Below are positions 51,586 through 59,919 of a stretch of DNA of 64,000 nt, piece by piece; the first letter of the stretch is position 1, and every line of letters begins with the position of its first letter. Source of the stretch: Salinibacterium sp. NK8237 (GTDB lineage Bacteria; Actinomycetota; Actinomycetes; Actinomycetales; Microbacteriaceae); contig NZ_JADYWE010000001.1 of the NCBI RefSeq assembly GCF_015864955.1, forward strand, positions 434,001-498,000. Reading direction: 5' to 3'. The translations under genes and the position numbers were made by a program. The notes beneath the pieces were generated by a model that saw only the letters and a list, made by a program, of their open reading frames with translations, was not told the DNA's origin and searched no databases.

Positions 51586-52830
51586 CTAGCCAACCAAACG
51601 TGTATGCCACGCAATCGCGGACTGATCAGTGAGGCTAGCCACCTGATCTACTACTGCCCGCTTGCGCTGGTGATCGTTCTCAGCGGAATTCCAATCGGCG
51701 GTGAATCCGGAATCAAGGTTCACCGGAGCGGTCCACAGCAGCACATCGGCCAGTTCAGTGAGCACATCACGCTGCTGCTGGTAGATGGGGCGGCGCGCAT
51801 TCGTCGACATGACGAAGGCAGCAACGATGCCCTTGAGCACAGCAATCTCCGCTTGGATCTCAGCGGGGATCACAAGGCTGCCGCCGAAGCGAGCCAAAGC
51901 GTCAGTCGGATGAGCTTCACGCGTCGCCTGAACGGCGGCACCGGCGAAGCGGCCGATGAGCTGACTCGTGAGGTTCTTGAGGCGACCATGCGCGGCACGG
52001 GAGCCATCCCACTGATCAATCCACGGGTCGAGAAGATCGAGACGGTCGAAGGCCGCAATGAGTTCGTCGTGCGTGAACTCGCCACCGATCCACTCAAACA
52101 TCGACTTCACAAGGTCGTCGTGGTTGACGCGAGCACCGAGCGCGGTGACATCAATAAAGTCACCAACGATGGCGTCTTCGAAATCGTGGACCGAATAGGC
52201 GATGTCGTCAGAGAGATCCATCACTTGCGCTTCGATGCACCGCTGGCGGTCGGGAGCACCGGCACGCAGCCACTCGAACGCGGCAGTGTCATCATCGAAG
52301 AAGCCATATTTGCTGCGACCGCTCGGGTCAGGAATACCCTGAGCGCTCGGCCACGGGTACTTCGTGCTTGCGTCCAAGCTGGCCCGCGTGAGGTTGAGAC
52401 CGTAGCTCTTGCCATCCGGGCCAAACACCTTGGGTTCGATGCGCGTCAACAGACGAAGCGTCTGAGCATTGCCCTCGAAGCCGCCAATGTCAGCCGCCCA
52501 CTCATTGAGCGCACGCTCGCCATTGTGGCCAAAGGGCGGATGCCCGAGGTCGTGCGAGAGACACGCTGTGTCGACAACATCAGGGTCAAGGCCGAGGCTG
52601 TCGGCAAGCTCGCGGCCCACTTGAGCGACCTCGAGCGAGTGGGTGAGACGGTTGCGGGCAAAATCGGTGCCCATCGTCGGGCTTAAGACTTGAGTCTTGG
52701 CGGCTAGACGGCGCAGTGCACTCGAATGAAGCACTCGTGCACGGTCCCGCGCAAAATCGCTGCGACGACTCGAATGCTGCTCGGGAAACCAACGCTCGGC
52801 GTCAGCCTCGGTATAGCCATTAGCCGCCAC
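51586..52830 (-). CDS. dgt: dGTPase-like HD-domain deoxynucleoside triphosphate triphosphohydrolase
   Basis: 414 residues. HD-superfamily metal ligands are visible: H64 in RNRLTHSLEVAQ and H93-D94 in CLSHDLGHPPFGHNGE, with a later D in DLSDDIAYSVHDFEDA. It removes triphosphate from dNTPs and so keeps pool sizes balanced. It lies between dusB (11-bp overlap) and dnaG (32-bp gap), a conserved order in related actinobacteria. The C-terminus (about 350-414) is helical and matches the type-2 dGTPase group. Confidence 0.94.
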   Translation of the reverse strand: MAANGYTEADAERWFPEQHSSRRSDFARDRARVLHSSALRRLAAKTQVLSPTMGTDFARNRLTHSLEVAQVGRELADSLGLDPDVVDTACLSHDLGHPPFGHNGERALNEWAADIGGFEGNAQTLRLLTRIEPKVFGPDGKSYGLNLTRASLDASTKYPWPSAQGIPDPSGRSKYGFFDDDTAAFEWLRAGAPDRQRCIEAQVMDLSDDIAYSVHDFEDAIVGDFIDVTALGARVNHDDLVKSMFEWIGGEFTHDELIAAFDRLDLLDPWIDQWDGSRAAHGRLKNLTSQLIGRFAGAAVQATREAHPTDALARFGGSLVIPAEIQAEIAVLKGIVAAFVMSTNARRPIYQQQRDVLTELADVLLWTAPVNLDSGFTADWNSAENDHQRKRAVVDQVASLTDQSAIAWHTRLVG

Positions 52831-53986
52831 TGGTGCTCAATTCTGCTTGGTTGAGTTCACTACGGTGAGTCTCCTGCAGTTCGCGGCTATCGAGCCAACC
52901 CTGCGGAAGTGATGGCTTCTTCGGCGTTCCCGCGCGACCACGTTGGCCTTCAGCGTCAGCACCCGGGTACTGCTGGCTCCAATCGAGCTGAGCCAACAGT
53001 TCGTCGAGCTGAGCGAGGTCGTGCACGGTCGCCATTGCTGCGCGCAACTCTCCGCCGACCGCATAGCCCTTGAAATACCAGGCGACATGCTTGCGGATGT
53101 CGCGGCACGCTCGATCTTCATCGCCGAAGAATTCCACCAGCAGTTCGGCATGACGCTTAAACGCAATGGCGACTTCGCCGAGTGTTGGCTCTGCCTTGAG
53201 GGACTCTCCTCGGAAGGCGGCAGCGAGGTCACCGAACAACCACGGGCGGCCGAGGCAACCGCGACCGACAACGACTCCGTCGCATCCGGTCTCGTCGACC
53301 ATGCGCAGAGCATCGGCGGCACTCCAGATGTCACCGTTACCGAGAATCGGGGTATCGGTGATGGTGTTCTTGAGCTTTTCGATGGCCGACCAGTCTGCGT
53401 GCCCCGAATAGAACTCTGCGGCAGTGCGCGCGTGCAATGCGATGCTCGCAACACCAGCGCCGGCGCCAACGCGGGCAGCCTCAAGGTAGGTCAAGTGGTC
53501 AGAGTCGATGCCCTTGCGCATCTTGATCGTCAGCGGAACATCGCCGGCAGCCTTCACCGCGCCCTCGACGATGTCGCGGAACAGGTCGATCTTCCACGGA
53601 AGCGCCGCTCCCCCACCCTTGCGAGTGACTTTGGGAACGGGGCATCCGAAGTTCAAGTCAATGTGGTCGGCACGGTCTTCGGCCACCAACATCGTGACCG
53701 CTTCAGACACCGTCTTAGGGTCAACCCCATAGAGCTGGATGCTGCGGGTCGTCTCTGACTCGTGGTGCGTGATGAGACGCATGCTCTCCGGCGTGCGCTC
53801 AACGAGGGCACGACTCGTGATCATTTCGCTGACATACAGCCCAGCGCCGTATTCGCGGCAGAGCCGGCGAAAAGCGGTGTTGGTGATGCCGGCCATGGGC
53901 GCCAAAACGACAGGAACATCAAGGTCGAGGTTCCCGATTGAGAGCTGTGGCGCGACACGCGGGTCGGCAGGGGCAAGAATAGTCAC
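52820..53986 (-). CDS. dusB: tRNA-dihydrouridine synthase
   Basis: 388 residues from GTG 53986. TIM-barrel FMN enzyme that reduces specific uridines in the D-loop of tRNA. The FMN-site segment VVLAPMAGITNTAFRRLCREYGAGLYVSEM and the DLNFGCPVPKVTRKGGGAALP motif (C115) are intact, as is NGDIWSAADALRMVDETGCDGVVVGRG. A frame extending to 54439 is antisense to ybaK and is rejected. GACAAT lies 6 nt before the GTG. The C-terminal 50 residues are polar and Pro-rich. Its stop overlaps the dgt start. Confidence 0.94.
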   Translation of the reverse strand: MTILAPADPRVAPQLSIGNLDLDVPVVLAPMAGITNTAFRRLCREYGAGLYVSEMITSRALVERTPESMRLITHHESETTRSIQLYGVDPKTVSEAVTMLVAEDRADHIDLNFGCPVPKVTRKGGGAALPWKIDLFRDIVEGAVKAAGDVPLTIKMRKGIDSDHLTYLEAARVGAGAGVASIALHARTAAEFYSGHADWSAIEKLKNTITDTPILGNGDIWSAADALRMVDETGCDGVVVGRGCLGRPWLFGDLAAAFRGESLKAEPTLGEVAIAFKRHAELLVEFFGDEDRACRDIRKHVAWYFKGYAVGGELRAAMATVHDLAQLDELLAQLDWSQQYPGADAEGQRGRAGTPKKPSLPQGWLDSRELQETHRSELNQAELSTSGG

Positions 53987-54043
53987 GTAGCAATTGTCCC
54001 ACGGCGCGCCTGAACCAGCGCCGCACATACCGGGAGGCCCCGA

Positions 54044-54523
54044 ATGACCGCAGGAACCGACCGCGTCCGCGACGATGCCGAGCGCCGCGGCATCCCGATC
54101 GAGATCGTCGAACGCGCACCAGCGACCTCTCTCGAACACGCCGCCGAACTGCTCGGAATCACCCCCGCCGAGATCGTGAAGTCCCTCGTTGTCAAACGCA
54201 GCGACGGCAGCTACCTCTTTGCCCTCGTTCCCGGCGACCGCCAGATTTCGTGGCCAAAGCTGCGCGCCGTCGTCGGCGTCAATAAGTTGCGGATGCCCGA
54301 AGCCTCCCTTGCGCTCGAAGCCACCGGATTTGCGCGCGGCACCATCACCCCGCTCGGCAGCAGCACCGCTTGGCCCGTGTTCGCCGACGAACGCATCGCG
54401 GGCAAGCGAGTATCGATGGGTGCCGGAGATCACGGCCACACGGCGTGGATACAGGCCGACGAACTCATCAGCGGCCTAGAGGCGACCGTCGCCGACATAA
54501 CGAGCGAAACAGGAACCGACTAA
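54044..54523 (+). CDS. YbaK/EbsC-type aminoacyl-tRNA deacylase
   Basis: 159 residues, ATG with GGGAGG 6-7 nt upstream. The YbaK domain spans most of the chain: GIPIEIVERAPATSLEHAAELLGITPAEIVKSLVVKRSDGSYLFALVPGDRQIS, with the conserved Lys of VKSLVVK and the later GSSTAWPVFADERI and SMGAGDHGHTAWI segments. These proteins hydrolyse mischarged Cys- or Ala-tRNA(Pro) or related tRNAs in trans. It is divergent from dusB, another tRNA-related gene. Its stop overlaps the start of the next gene (TAATG). Confidence 0.9.
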   Translation: MTAGTDRVRDDAERRGIPIEIVERAPATSLEHAAELLGITPAEIVKSLVVKRSDGSYLFALVPGDRQISWPKLRAVVGVNKLRMPEASLALEATGFARGTITPLGSSTAWPVFADERIAGKRVSMGAGDHGHTAWIQADELISGLEATVADITSETGTD

Positions 54524-54963
54524 TGGCCCTCGAGGAACATCCCAACGTCTTTCGATTCGAAGCTCGCCTGTGGGTGAGCCCCGCACCGCGAGAAGAAGCT
54601 CGTGAACAGCTGCGCGCCCAGCGCGCATGGGACAAGGAGAACGCGAGGCTTCAGCGCTGGTGGGTTTCCTTCAGCATTGGTGCCGCGGTTGGGGTTGGCG
54701 GAATTCTGGCGGTCGGAGCCGCATCGAACCTCGATCCCACCCTCTACCTGCTGCTGTTACCTCTCGGCTTTGGCGGCGGCGCCATCCTCGGAGCCCTCAT
54801 CAACAAGCGCTTCAATGCCCCTGAAGCGCAGCATGCCTCCTTGCCCGCTCGCCCCACCACCGTGCCGCTCACGCTCATCCCGTCGCGGGTTGCCAAAGCC
54901 GCACCAGAATTCGCTTCCGCTGCAGAAATCATCGAATGGTCTCACCGAGGTTTCGTGAGTTAA
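54523..54963 (+). CDS. Two-helix membrane protein, unknown family
   Basis: 146 residues, ATG sharing one base with the ybaK-type stop. The N-terminal 50 residues are hydrophilic and charged (EARLWVSPAPREEAREQLRAQRAWDKENARLQRWW), then two membrane helices with a Gly-rich hairpin (about 51-72 and 78-96), then a Pro/Thr-rich cytoplasmic tail. It looks like a small actinobacterial DUF-type membrane protein. I do not recognise it. It precedes the glucan-synthase-like operon by 304 bp. Confidence 0.7.
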   Translation: MALEEHPNVFRFEARLWVSPAPREEAREQLRAQRAWDKENARLQRWWVSFSIGAAVGVGGILAVGAASNLDPTLYLLLLPLGFGGGAILGALINKRFNAPEAQHASLPARPTTVPLTLIPSRVAKAAPEFASAAEIIEWSHRGFVS

Positions 54964-55267
54964 CGAGCATTTGTTACAAATAGAAGTCGGGAATGTGGCC
55001 AGTGTCTTAACTTGCTAGACCACCGTAGATTTCTGGCGCTCACGCACACTAACGTGAGCCTCTAACCCGCACAACCCACACCCGCATTACCCGTACTCCT
55101 GAACTTCTCGGAGTCACGACCCACCCTGTCGCGATTCCTGCCTGCACGCACGCCAACGATGCCGCTGTGACCTTCCGTCGCGCTCGTTCTTTCGTGCGCC
55201 CGGCACCGTGTCATCGCTCATTCTGGCGTGCTGCGTCGTATTAAGACTTCTCCCGAAAGAAGCACAA
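54964..55267 (+). promoter_or_regulatory. 304-bp leader/promoter region of the glycan operon
   Basis: No convincing gene lies here. It contains a TTGCTAGAC -10-like string at 55013-55020, a hairpin GCTCACG-8-CGTGAGC at 55038-55059, a small dyad ACTCC..GGAGT near 55097-55118, and a C/A-rich stretch (55060-55095). If transcription starts near 55027, the mRNA leader is about 240 nt, long for this genome. No known riboswitch consensus was recognised. Confidence 0.45.
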
Positions 55268-56938
55268 ATGACGACCCTAGATACCCGCTTTGCCGCACCC
55301 CCGAGCGACCTCCCACCCGCGCTGCCCGCGCCCCGCGTCGCTGAGCCGGTGAAGGCCGAATCACCATCGTTGGTGATTCTGGTGCTCATCGCGACCTTGG
55401 GCATCCTCGCCTACGCCGGGTTCTTGTTGAACCCGGCGAGCCGCGGTGACTGGTTGCCGTACACGCTCGTCATCATCGCCGAGACGGTCCTGATCAGTCA
55501 GGCACTGCTGTCGATGTGGACAATCCTCTCCGCGTCGCAAGACCCCCGTGACTTCGCCTTTCACAACGCCAAAGCCAAACTCTTTCGCGAACGCGACATT
55601 CTGCGCGACGGTCTGACCTCAACGCCCTCGCGCTGGACGATGTACCTGCACAGCGCCGAAGCCACCGTCGACGTCTTCATCACGACCTACGGCGAACCGG
55701 TGAGCGTCATCCGCGAAACCGTGACGGCGGCGATGCGGATGCGCGGCTCCCACATCACGTGGGTGCTCGACGACGGCCACTCCGACGAGGTGCGCGATCT
55801 CGCCCACGAACTCGGAGCCCGCTACGTGCGCCGGCTGAGTTCTGGCGGAGCTAAGGCCGGTAACGTGAATCACGCCCTCACCCTCGCCAAGGGCCGCTTC
55901 TTCGCCATCTTCGATGCCGACTTCGTGCCCTCCCCCGAATTCCTCAGCGAAACAGTGCCGTTCTTTTCTCGCGACGAGGTCGCCTTCGTGCAAACGCCGC
56001 AAACCTACGGCAACCTGCATAACGTCATCTCGCGCGGCGCTGGGTATATGCAGTCCGTGTTTTACCGCTTCATTCAGCCCGGCCGCAATCGCTTCAACGC
56101 CGCGTTCTGCGTTGGAACCAATGTGATCTTCCGTCGCGCTGCCATCGACGACGTTGGTGGCATGTACACCGATTCCAAGTCAGAGGATGTGTGGACTTCG
56201 CTGATGCTCCACGAGCGCGGCTGGCACACGATCTATATCCCGAACGCCCTCGCCGTCGGCCACGCGCCTGACACCGTCGAGTCCTACACGAAGCAGCAAT
56301 TGCGCTGGGCGACCGGCGGTTTTGAGATTCTGTTTAAGCACAACCCGCTCACCCACAAGCGCAAGCTCACGCTCGACCAGCGGCTGCAGTACTTGGTCAC
56401 TGCCTCGTTTTACCTCACGGGCATCTCACCACTACTCCTGATGATGGTTCCCGCGCTCGAGATCTATTTCGACCTGCGCCCCATGAACCTCTCGACCACG
56501 GTCGTGACCTGGATGCTCTACTACGCCGGTTTCTACGTCATCCAGATCGTGCTCGCGTTTTACACGATGGGCTCATTTCGCTGGGAGACCCTCATGCTGG
56601 CAACCGTGTCAGCGCCGATCTACCTCGCGGCTCTCATCAACGTGCTCACCGGTAAAGAGCAGTCCTGGAGCGCAACCGGCGACCGCACGAAGGTCTCCTC
56701 GCCGTTCAACTTCATGATTCCTCAAGTGCTGTTCTTCGTTTTCCTACTACTGACTTCCGTCGTGGCCGTCTTTCGCGACATCGACAACGAAGTGCTTACC
56801 CTCGCCACGGCCTGGAACGTCACCAACACGTTTATCATGGGAAGTTTCGTTGCTGCCGCAGCGCGAGAGCATGTCTCGCTCGGCCGCGCCCACCGCCTCA
56901 CCACCCGTGCTCTGTCCACGAAGGGAGCCCCAGCATGA
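55268..56938 (+). CDS. Cellulose-synthase-like GT2 processive glycosyltransferase (putative beta-glucan synthase)
   Basis: 556 residues from ATG 55268 (GAAAGAAG upstream). Two membrane helices near 34-53 and 63-88 precede a GT-A domain with all processive GT2 motifs: D168-D169 in WVLDDGHS, DxD in FDADF (216-218), CVGTN (281-285), SED (305-307) and QQLRW (343-347). Four or five more membrane helices follow (about 373-395, 410-435, 442-460, 480-503, 515-530). No PilZ domain is present. This architecture polymerises UDP-glucose or another sugar and extrudes the chain. Its stop overlaps the HlyD-like gene by 4 nt. With the GH81 enzyme two genes on, a beta-1,3-glucan product is the best inference; cellulose or a mixed-linkage glucan remain possible. 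Confidence 0.92.
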   Translation: MTTLDTRFAAPPSDLPPALPAPRVAEPVKAESPSLVILVLIATLGILAYAGFLLNPASRGDWLPYTLVIIAETVLISQALLSMWTILSASQDPRDFAFHNAKAKLFRERDILRDGLTSTPSRWTMYLHSAEATVDVFITTYGEPVSVIRETVTAAMRMRGSHITWVLDDGHSDEVRDLAHELGARYVRRLSSGGAKAGNVNHALTLAKGRFFAIFDADFVPSPEFLSETVPFFSRDEVAFVQTPQTYGNLHNVISRGAGYMQSVFYRFIQPGRNRFNAAFCVGTNVIFRRAAIDDVGGMYTDSKSEDVWTSLMLHERGWHTIYIPNALAVGHAPDTVESYTKQQLRWATGGFEILFKHNPLTHKRKLTLDQRLQYLVTASFYLTGISPLLLMMVPALEIYFDLRPMNLSTTVVTWMLYYAGFYVIQIVLAFYTMGSFRWETLMLATVSAPIYLAALINVLTGKEQSWSATGDRTKVSSPFNFMIPQVLFFVFLLLTSVVAVFRDIDNEVLTLATAWNVTNTFIMGSFVAAAAREHVSLGRAHRLTTRALSTKGAPA

Positions 56939-57669
56939 CTTGGCGCAGCAATCTCAAACTCGTCTTCGGCCTTATCGCTGTGCTCGCCCTCGTGCTGGTG
57001 TTGACGGTCATCTTTTCTCAACGACAAGCCCAGGTCGCGAGCGTTTCAGCCTCCATCGAAGCGGAACGTTATCCCGTTGGCATTGACTACGGTGGAACGC
57101 TCGTCGAGAGCTTTCTGACCGAGGTCGATCAACGCGTCAACAAAGGCGACGTGCTGTTCACCCTACAAAGCCCCTCGTTGCAGGCAGATCTCGCAAAAGG
57201 CCTGCTCAAACCTGAAACCGTCGCCTACACCGTGAGTAACGATGGTGGAATTACCCTCACTGCCGCGGTTTCCGGAACGGTGCGCGACGTCACAGTCAAA
57301 CCCGGCTCCTTCGTGCAGGCCGGTCAGGTTCTCGCGACCATCGAGAAAGCGGGCTCACTGTGTGTCGTTGCTCAATACGAACTAACCGGACGTGACTATT
57401 CCCGAATCGGCGAGCAAGCATCGGTTAACCTGCTTCTCCCCAATGGCGCCAGTATCGCTGGCACCGTTTCGACGATCGATGTGCAGACCGTTGGCGGACA
57501 GGCCGAGACCACTATTCGTGTGGATAGCGACGCTCTGACCGACGGCGCCTACAACGGGCTCGTTGAAGCGGGCACCCCCGTGAGCGCGACGCTGCAGCTG
57601 CGCGACGATGGCATTCTGGCGGGCGCAGTCGACGGGATTTCTGATTTTCTGAGAAAGATTGGTCTGTAG
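56935..57669 (+). CDS. HlyD-like membrane-anchored adaptor with split biotinyl-lipoyl domain
   Basis: 244 residues. One N-terminal membrane helix (about 8-27) is followed by an extracytoplasmic part: a first lipoyl-like half (about 49-77, DYGGTLVESFLTEVDQRVNKGDVLFTL) and a second (about 107-138, LTAAVSGTVRDVTVKPGSFVQAGQVLATIEK), then a beta-barrel region to residue 220. The alpha-helical hairpin found in tripartite efflux adaptors is nearly absent (residues 78-100), as expected where there is no outer membrane. The start overlaps the GT2 stop (ATGA). It may guide the glycan through the envelope, like the Alg44-type partner of alginate synthase. Confidence 0.88.
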   Translation: MTWRSNLKLVFGLIAVLALVLVLTVIFSQRQAQVASVSASIEAERYPVGIDYGGTLVESFLTEVDQRVNKGDVLFTLQSPSLQADLAKGLLKPETVAYTVSNDGGITLTAAVSGTVRDVTVKPGSFVQAGQVLATIEKAGSLCVVAQYELTGRDYSRIGEQASVNLLLPNGASIAGTVSTIDVQTVGGQAETTIRVDSDALTDGAYNGLVEAGTPVSATLQLRDDGILAGAVDGISDFLRKIGL

Positions 57670-57673
57670 TCGA

Positions 57674-59695
57674 ATGTCTCGGGACGTCCGGCTTTTCTTC
57701 GTGATGACGGTGGCGGCAATGTTGACGGCACTAACCGGATGCACGGCCGCGACACCTGCGCCATCAGCACCCGAGTCGAGCACCGACAGGATTCTTCCTG
57801 ACAGCACCGTCGCCCCTCTGATCGCGGCGCTGCCAACGCGTACCGTCGCCGAACTCGGGAGCAGCAAGCTCGCAGACGGACTCATCCCACCCACCAACCG
57901 CTGGTTCTCCGGACTCGTCTTCGGAGACGACTCGTTACCCGTCTTCCCGCTGCCGCTCTCGTTCCAACTGGCCGCGGGCGGATTCGCGTTGGGCGTTCCC
58001 GCTGTGGTCAGCGCAGAGAATGTCATCGCTGGCGGCTTTACTCCGGCAGTATCCGCCGACTTCGGCGCTGACGACTACGTCGTGAGTGGCTACGACGAAG
58101 CATCCGTCACGATCTCGCAGACGGCAGCCGGAAATGAAATCGGCACGACAGTGATTGCTGAAGGCTCCCCCTTTGTCAGCTTCACGGCATCCGAAGCAGT
58201 CACGGTGACGCTCGGCCAGCCGCTGCGCGACGACGACGGCGCCTGGACAGCGGAGGTCAACGGCACACAGTACGGGCTCGTCAGCGACGGCGAGATGAAT
58301 GCGGCGGGCAGCGAGTTGACTCTGGCCGCCGGCGACGCAGCAACGTGGTTCGCGGTGTCTGATGGCGGTGTTGTGGCCGACTTCATCCAGGCTGCGACAC
58401 CCATCGTGAGCACGAGCATCCAGTACACGGTAGATGCTGCCGTGGCCTCGACCAGCATCCGCTACGAGACACGGGATTCCTCGTCCACGATCGTGGCCGC
58501 CATGCCCCATCAGCAGGCCGGGCTCGACTCGTCAGTCTCCTGCGATGCTGGATCCTGGCCGAGCATTTATGGCGAACTCGTCGCGTGCATGACGACCGAA
58601 CTCACCTGGACAGTCCCCACTATCGAGCCGGCTGGTGCCCTCGACCTCGCCAATCTCACAGAAGAGCACCGCGAAAGACTGCGGCAACAGCTGAACGTGG
58701 ATGTTGCATCAACAGTGCCCGCCCCAGCAGACACCTATTACGGCGGCAAATGGCTCTACCGCCTGACCAACATGCTCGAAGTAGCCCGCCAGATCGGCGC
58801 GGATGACATTGCCGCCACCATCACGGAACAGCTTGTCAGCGCCCTGGATACCTGGACCGACCCCGAAGGCTGTGACGAGCGAACCGAACGCTGCTTCGTT
58901 TACGACAATCAGGCTCGCGGGCTCGTCGGACTTGCGGCATCCTTCGGCTCTGACCAGTTCAACGACCACCACTTTCACTACGGCTACTTTCTCTACACCG
59001 CCGGAGTTCTCGCCGCCGCCGACCCCGCCCTCGTCGAGAAGTGGGCCCCCGTCATGAATCTGCTCGCTGCCGACATTGCGGCCCAAGGCGAGAACAGCTA
59101 CTTTCCCGAGCGCCGGGTTTTTGACGCCTACGCCGGCCACTCGTGGGCCAGCGGAACGTCACCATTTGCCGATGGAAACAACCAAGAATCGAGTTCCGAA
59201 GCGGTCACCGCCTGGAACGGCCTTGCCCTATGGGCTGCTGCCAGCGACCAAGCCGCGCTCGCTACCGAAGCCCGCTGGATGCTGTCAGCCGAAGCCCACT
59301 CGGCAAACGCGTACTGGACGAACTTCGATCGCACCGAAGCCGTGTACGACGGCTTCGACCACACCGTGGCTGCCCTCAACTGGGGCGGCAAACGGGACTA
59401 CGCCACATGGTTCAGCGCCGAGGCGAGCGCAATGCTCGGCATCCTTGTGCTTCCGATGAGCCCCGTCTCGGGGTACCTTGCCGCCGACCCCGATCGGCTC
59501 CGTGCCAACATCGCCGAAGCTACGCCCGATGGGTCAGACGTGCTCTTCGGCGACTATCTGCTCATGTACTCAGCACTGGCCGGAAAAGCGGATGCTGCAG
59601 CAGCGCTCGAAGAGAGCGATAACCTCAACGAAGATCGCATTGATGACGGCAATAGCCGCACATACTTGCTCGCCACGATCATGAGCGCGCTCTAG
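57674..59695 (+). CDS. GH81 endo-beta-1,3-glucanase, secreted lipoprotein
   Basis: 673 residues from ATG 57674, 4 nt after the adaptor stop. The signal peptide ends in the lipobox ALTGC (C23), so the enzyme is tethered outside the membrane. GH81 features: LADGLIPPTNRWFSGLVFGDDSLPVFPLPLSF near residue 65, the acid-base region FNDHHFHYGYF (D431), and the GHSWASGTSPFADGNNQESSSEAVTAWNGL segment (E505 and E509). The family hydrolyses beta-1,3-glucans such as laminarin, callose or curdlan. Being in a synthase operon it may trim or release the product, as BcsZ or AlgL do elsewhere. A purely degradative role is the alternative. Confidence 0.94.
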   Translation: MSRDVRLFFVMTVAAMLTALTGCTAATPAPSAPESSTDRILPDSTVAPLIAALPTRTVAELGSSKLADGLIPPTNRWFSGLVFGDDSLPVFPLPLSFQLAAGGFALGVPAVVSAENVIAGGFTPAVSADFGADDYVVSGYDEASVTISQTAAGNEIGTTVIAEGSPFVSFTASEAVTVTLGQPLRDDDGAWTAEVNGTQYGLVSDGEMNAAGSELTLAAGDAATWFAVSDGGVVADFIQAATPIVSTSIQYTVDAAVASTSIRYETRDSSSTIVAAMPHQQAGLDSSVSCDAGSWPSIYGELVACMTTELTWTVPTIEPAGALDLANLTEEHRERLRQQLNVDVASTVPAPADTYYGGKWLYRLTNMLEVARQIGADDIAATITEQLVSALDTWTDPEGCDERTERCFVYDNQARGLVGLAASFGSDQFNDHHFHYGYFLYTAGVLAAADPALVEKWAPVMNLLAADIAAQGENSYFPERRVFDAYAGHSWASGTSPFADGNNQESSSEAVTAWNGLALWAAASDQAALATEARWMLSAEAHSANAYWTNFDRTEAVYDGFDHTVAALNWGGKRDYATWFSAEASAMLGILVLPMSPVSGYLAADPDRLRANIAEATPDGSDVLFGDYLLMYSALAGKADAAAALEESDNLNEDRIDDGNSRTYLLATIMSAL

Positions 59696-59760
59696 AGGAG
59701 CGAACTCAGAGACAGCGCCGTCGGCGGGTAAAGCGGCACTGGACGTTGGTGAAAAACCTC

Positions 59761-59916
59761 TTAAACGAGGCCTTCGTCGATCTGGCGGTTAACGAGGGCT
59801 TGCGAGCGGTGATCATCGACGGCGATGCCACAAGCATCGCCCTCACACGCTACTGCGTTCGGGTCGCCGAGCTGCTGAAGGGCGAAGGTCGGGATTGGCT
59901 TCGTTGCGGCATCCAT
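59761..59916 (-). CDS. Possible small protein downstream of the DsbA-like gene
   Basis: A 51-residue frame starts at ATG 59916, 3 nt after the DsbA-like stop. It contains ACEGDACGI, a C-x4-C pair that might be metal- or disulfide-linked, followed by DDHRSQALVNRQIDEGLV. A weak hairpin with five T's lies at its stop (minus strand, 59752-59771), suggesting the transcript ends there. Its codon choice looks like a real gene, but no family is recognised. Confidence 0.5.
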   Translation of the reverse strand: MDAATKPIPTFALQQLGDPNAVACEGDACGIAVDDHRSQALVNRQIDEGLV

Positions 59917-59919
59917 GTG

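Noticed and set aside
54964..55267. Known riboswitch (cyclic-di-AMP or cyclic-di-GMP type) in the leader of the glycan operon
   Set aside because: I could not find the conserved cores of these classes; only generic hairpins are present.
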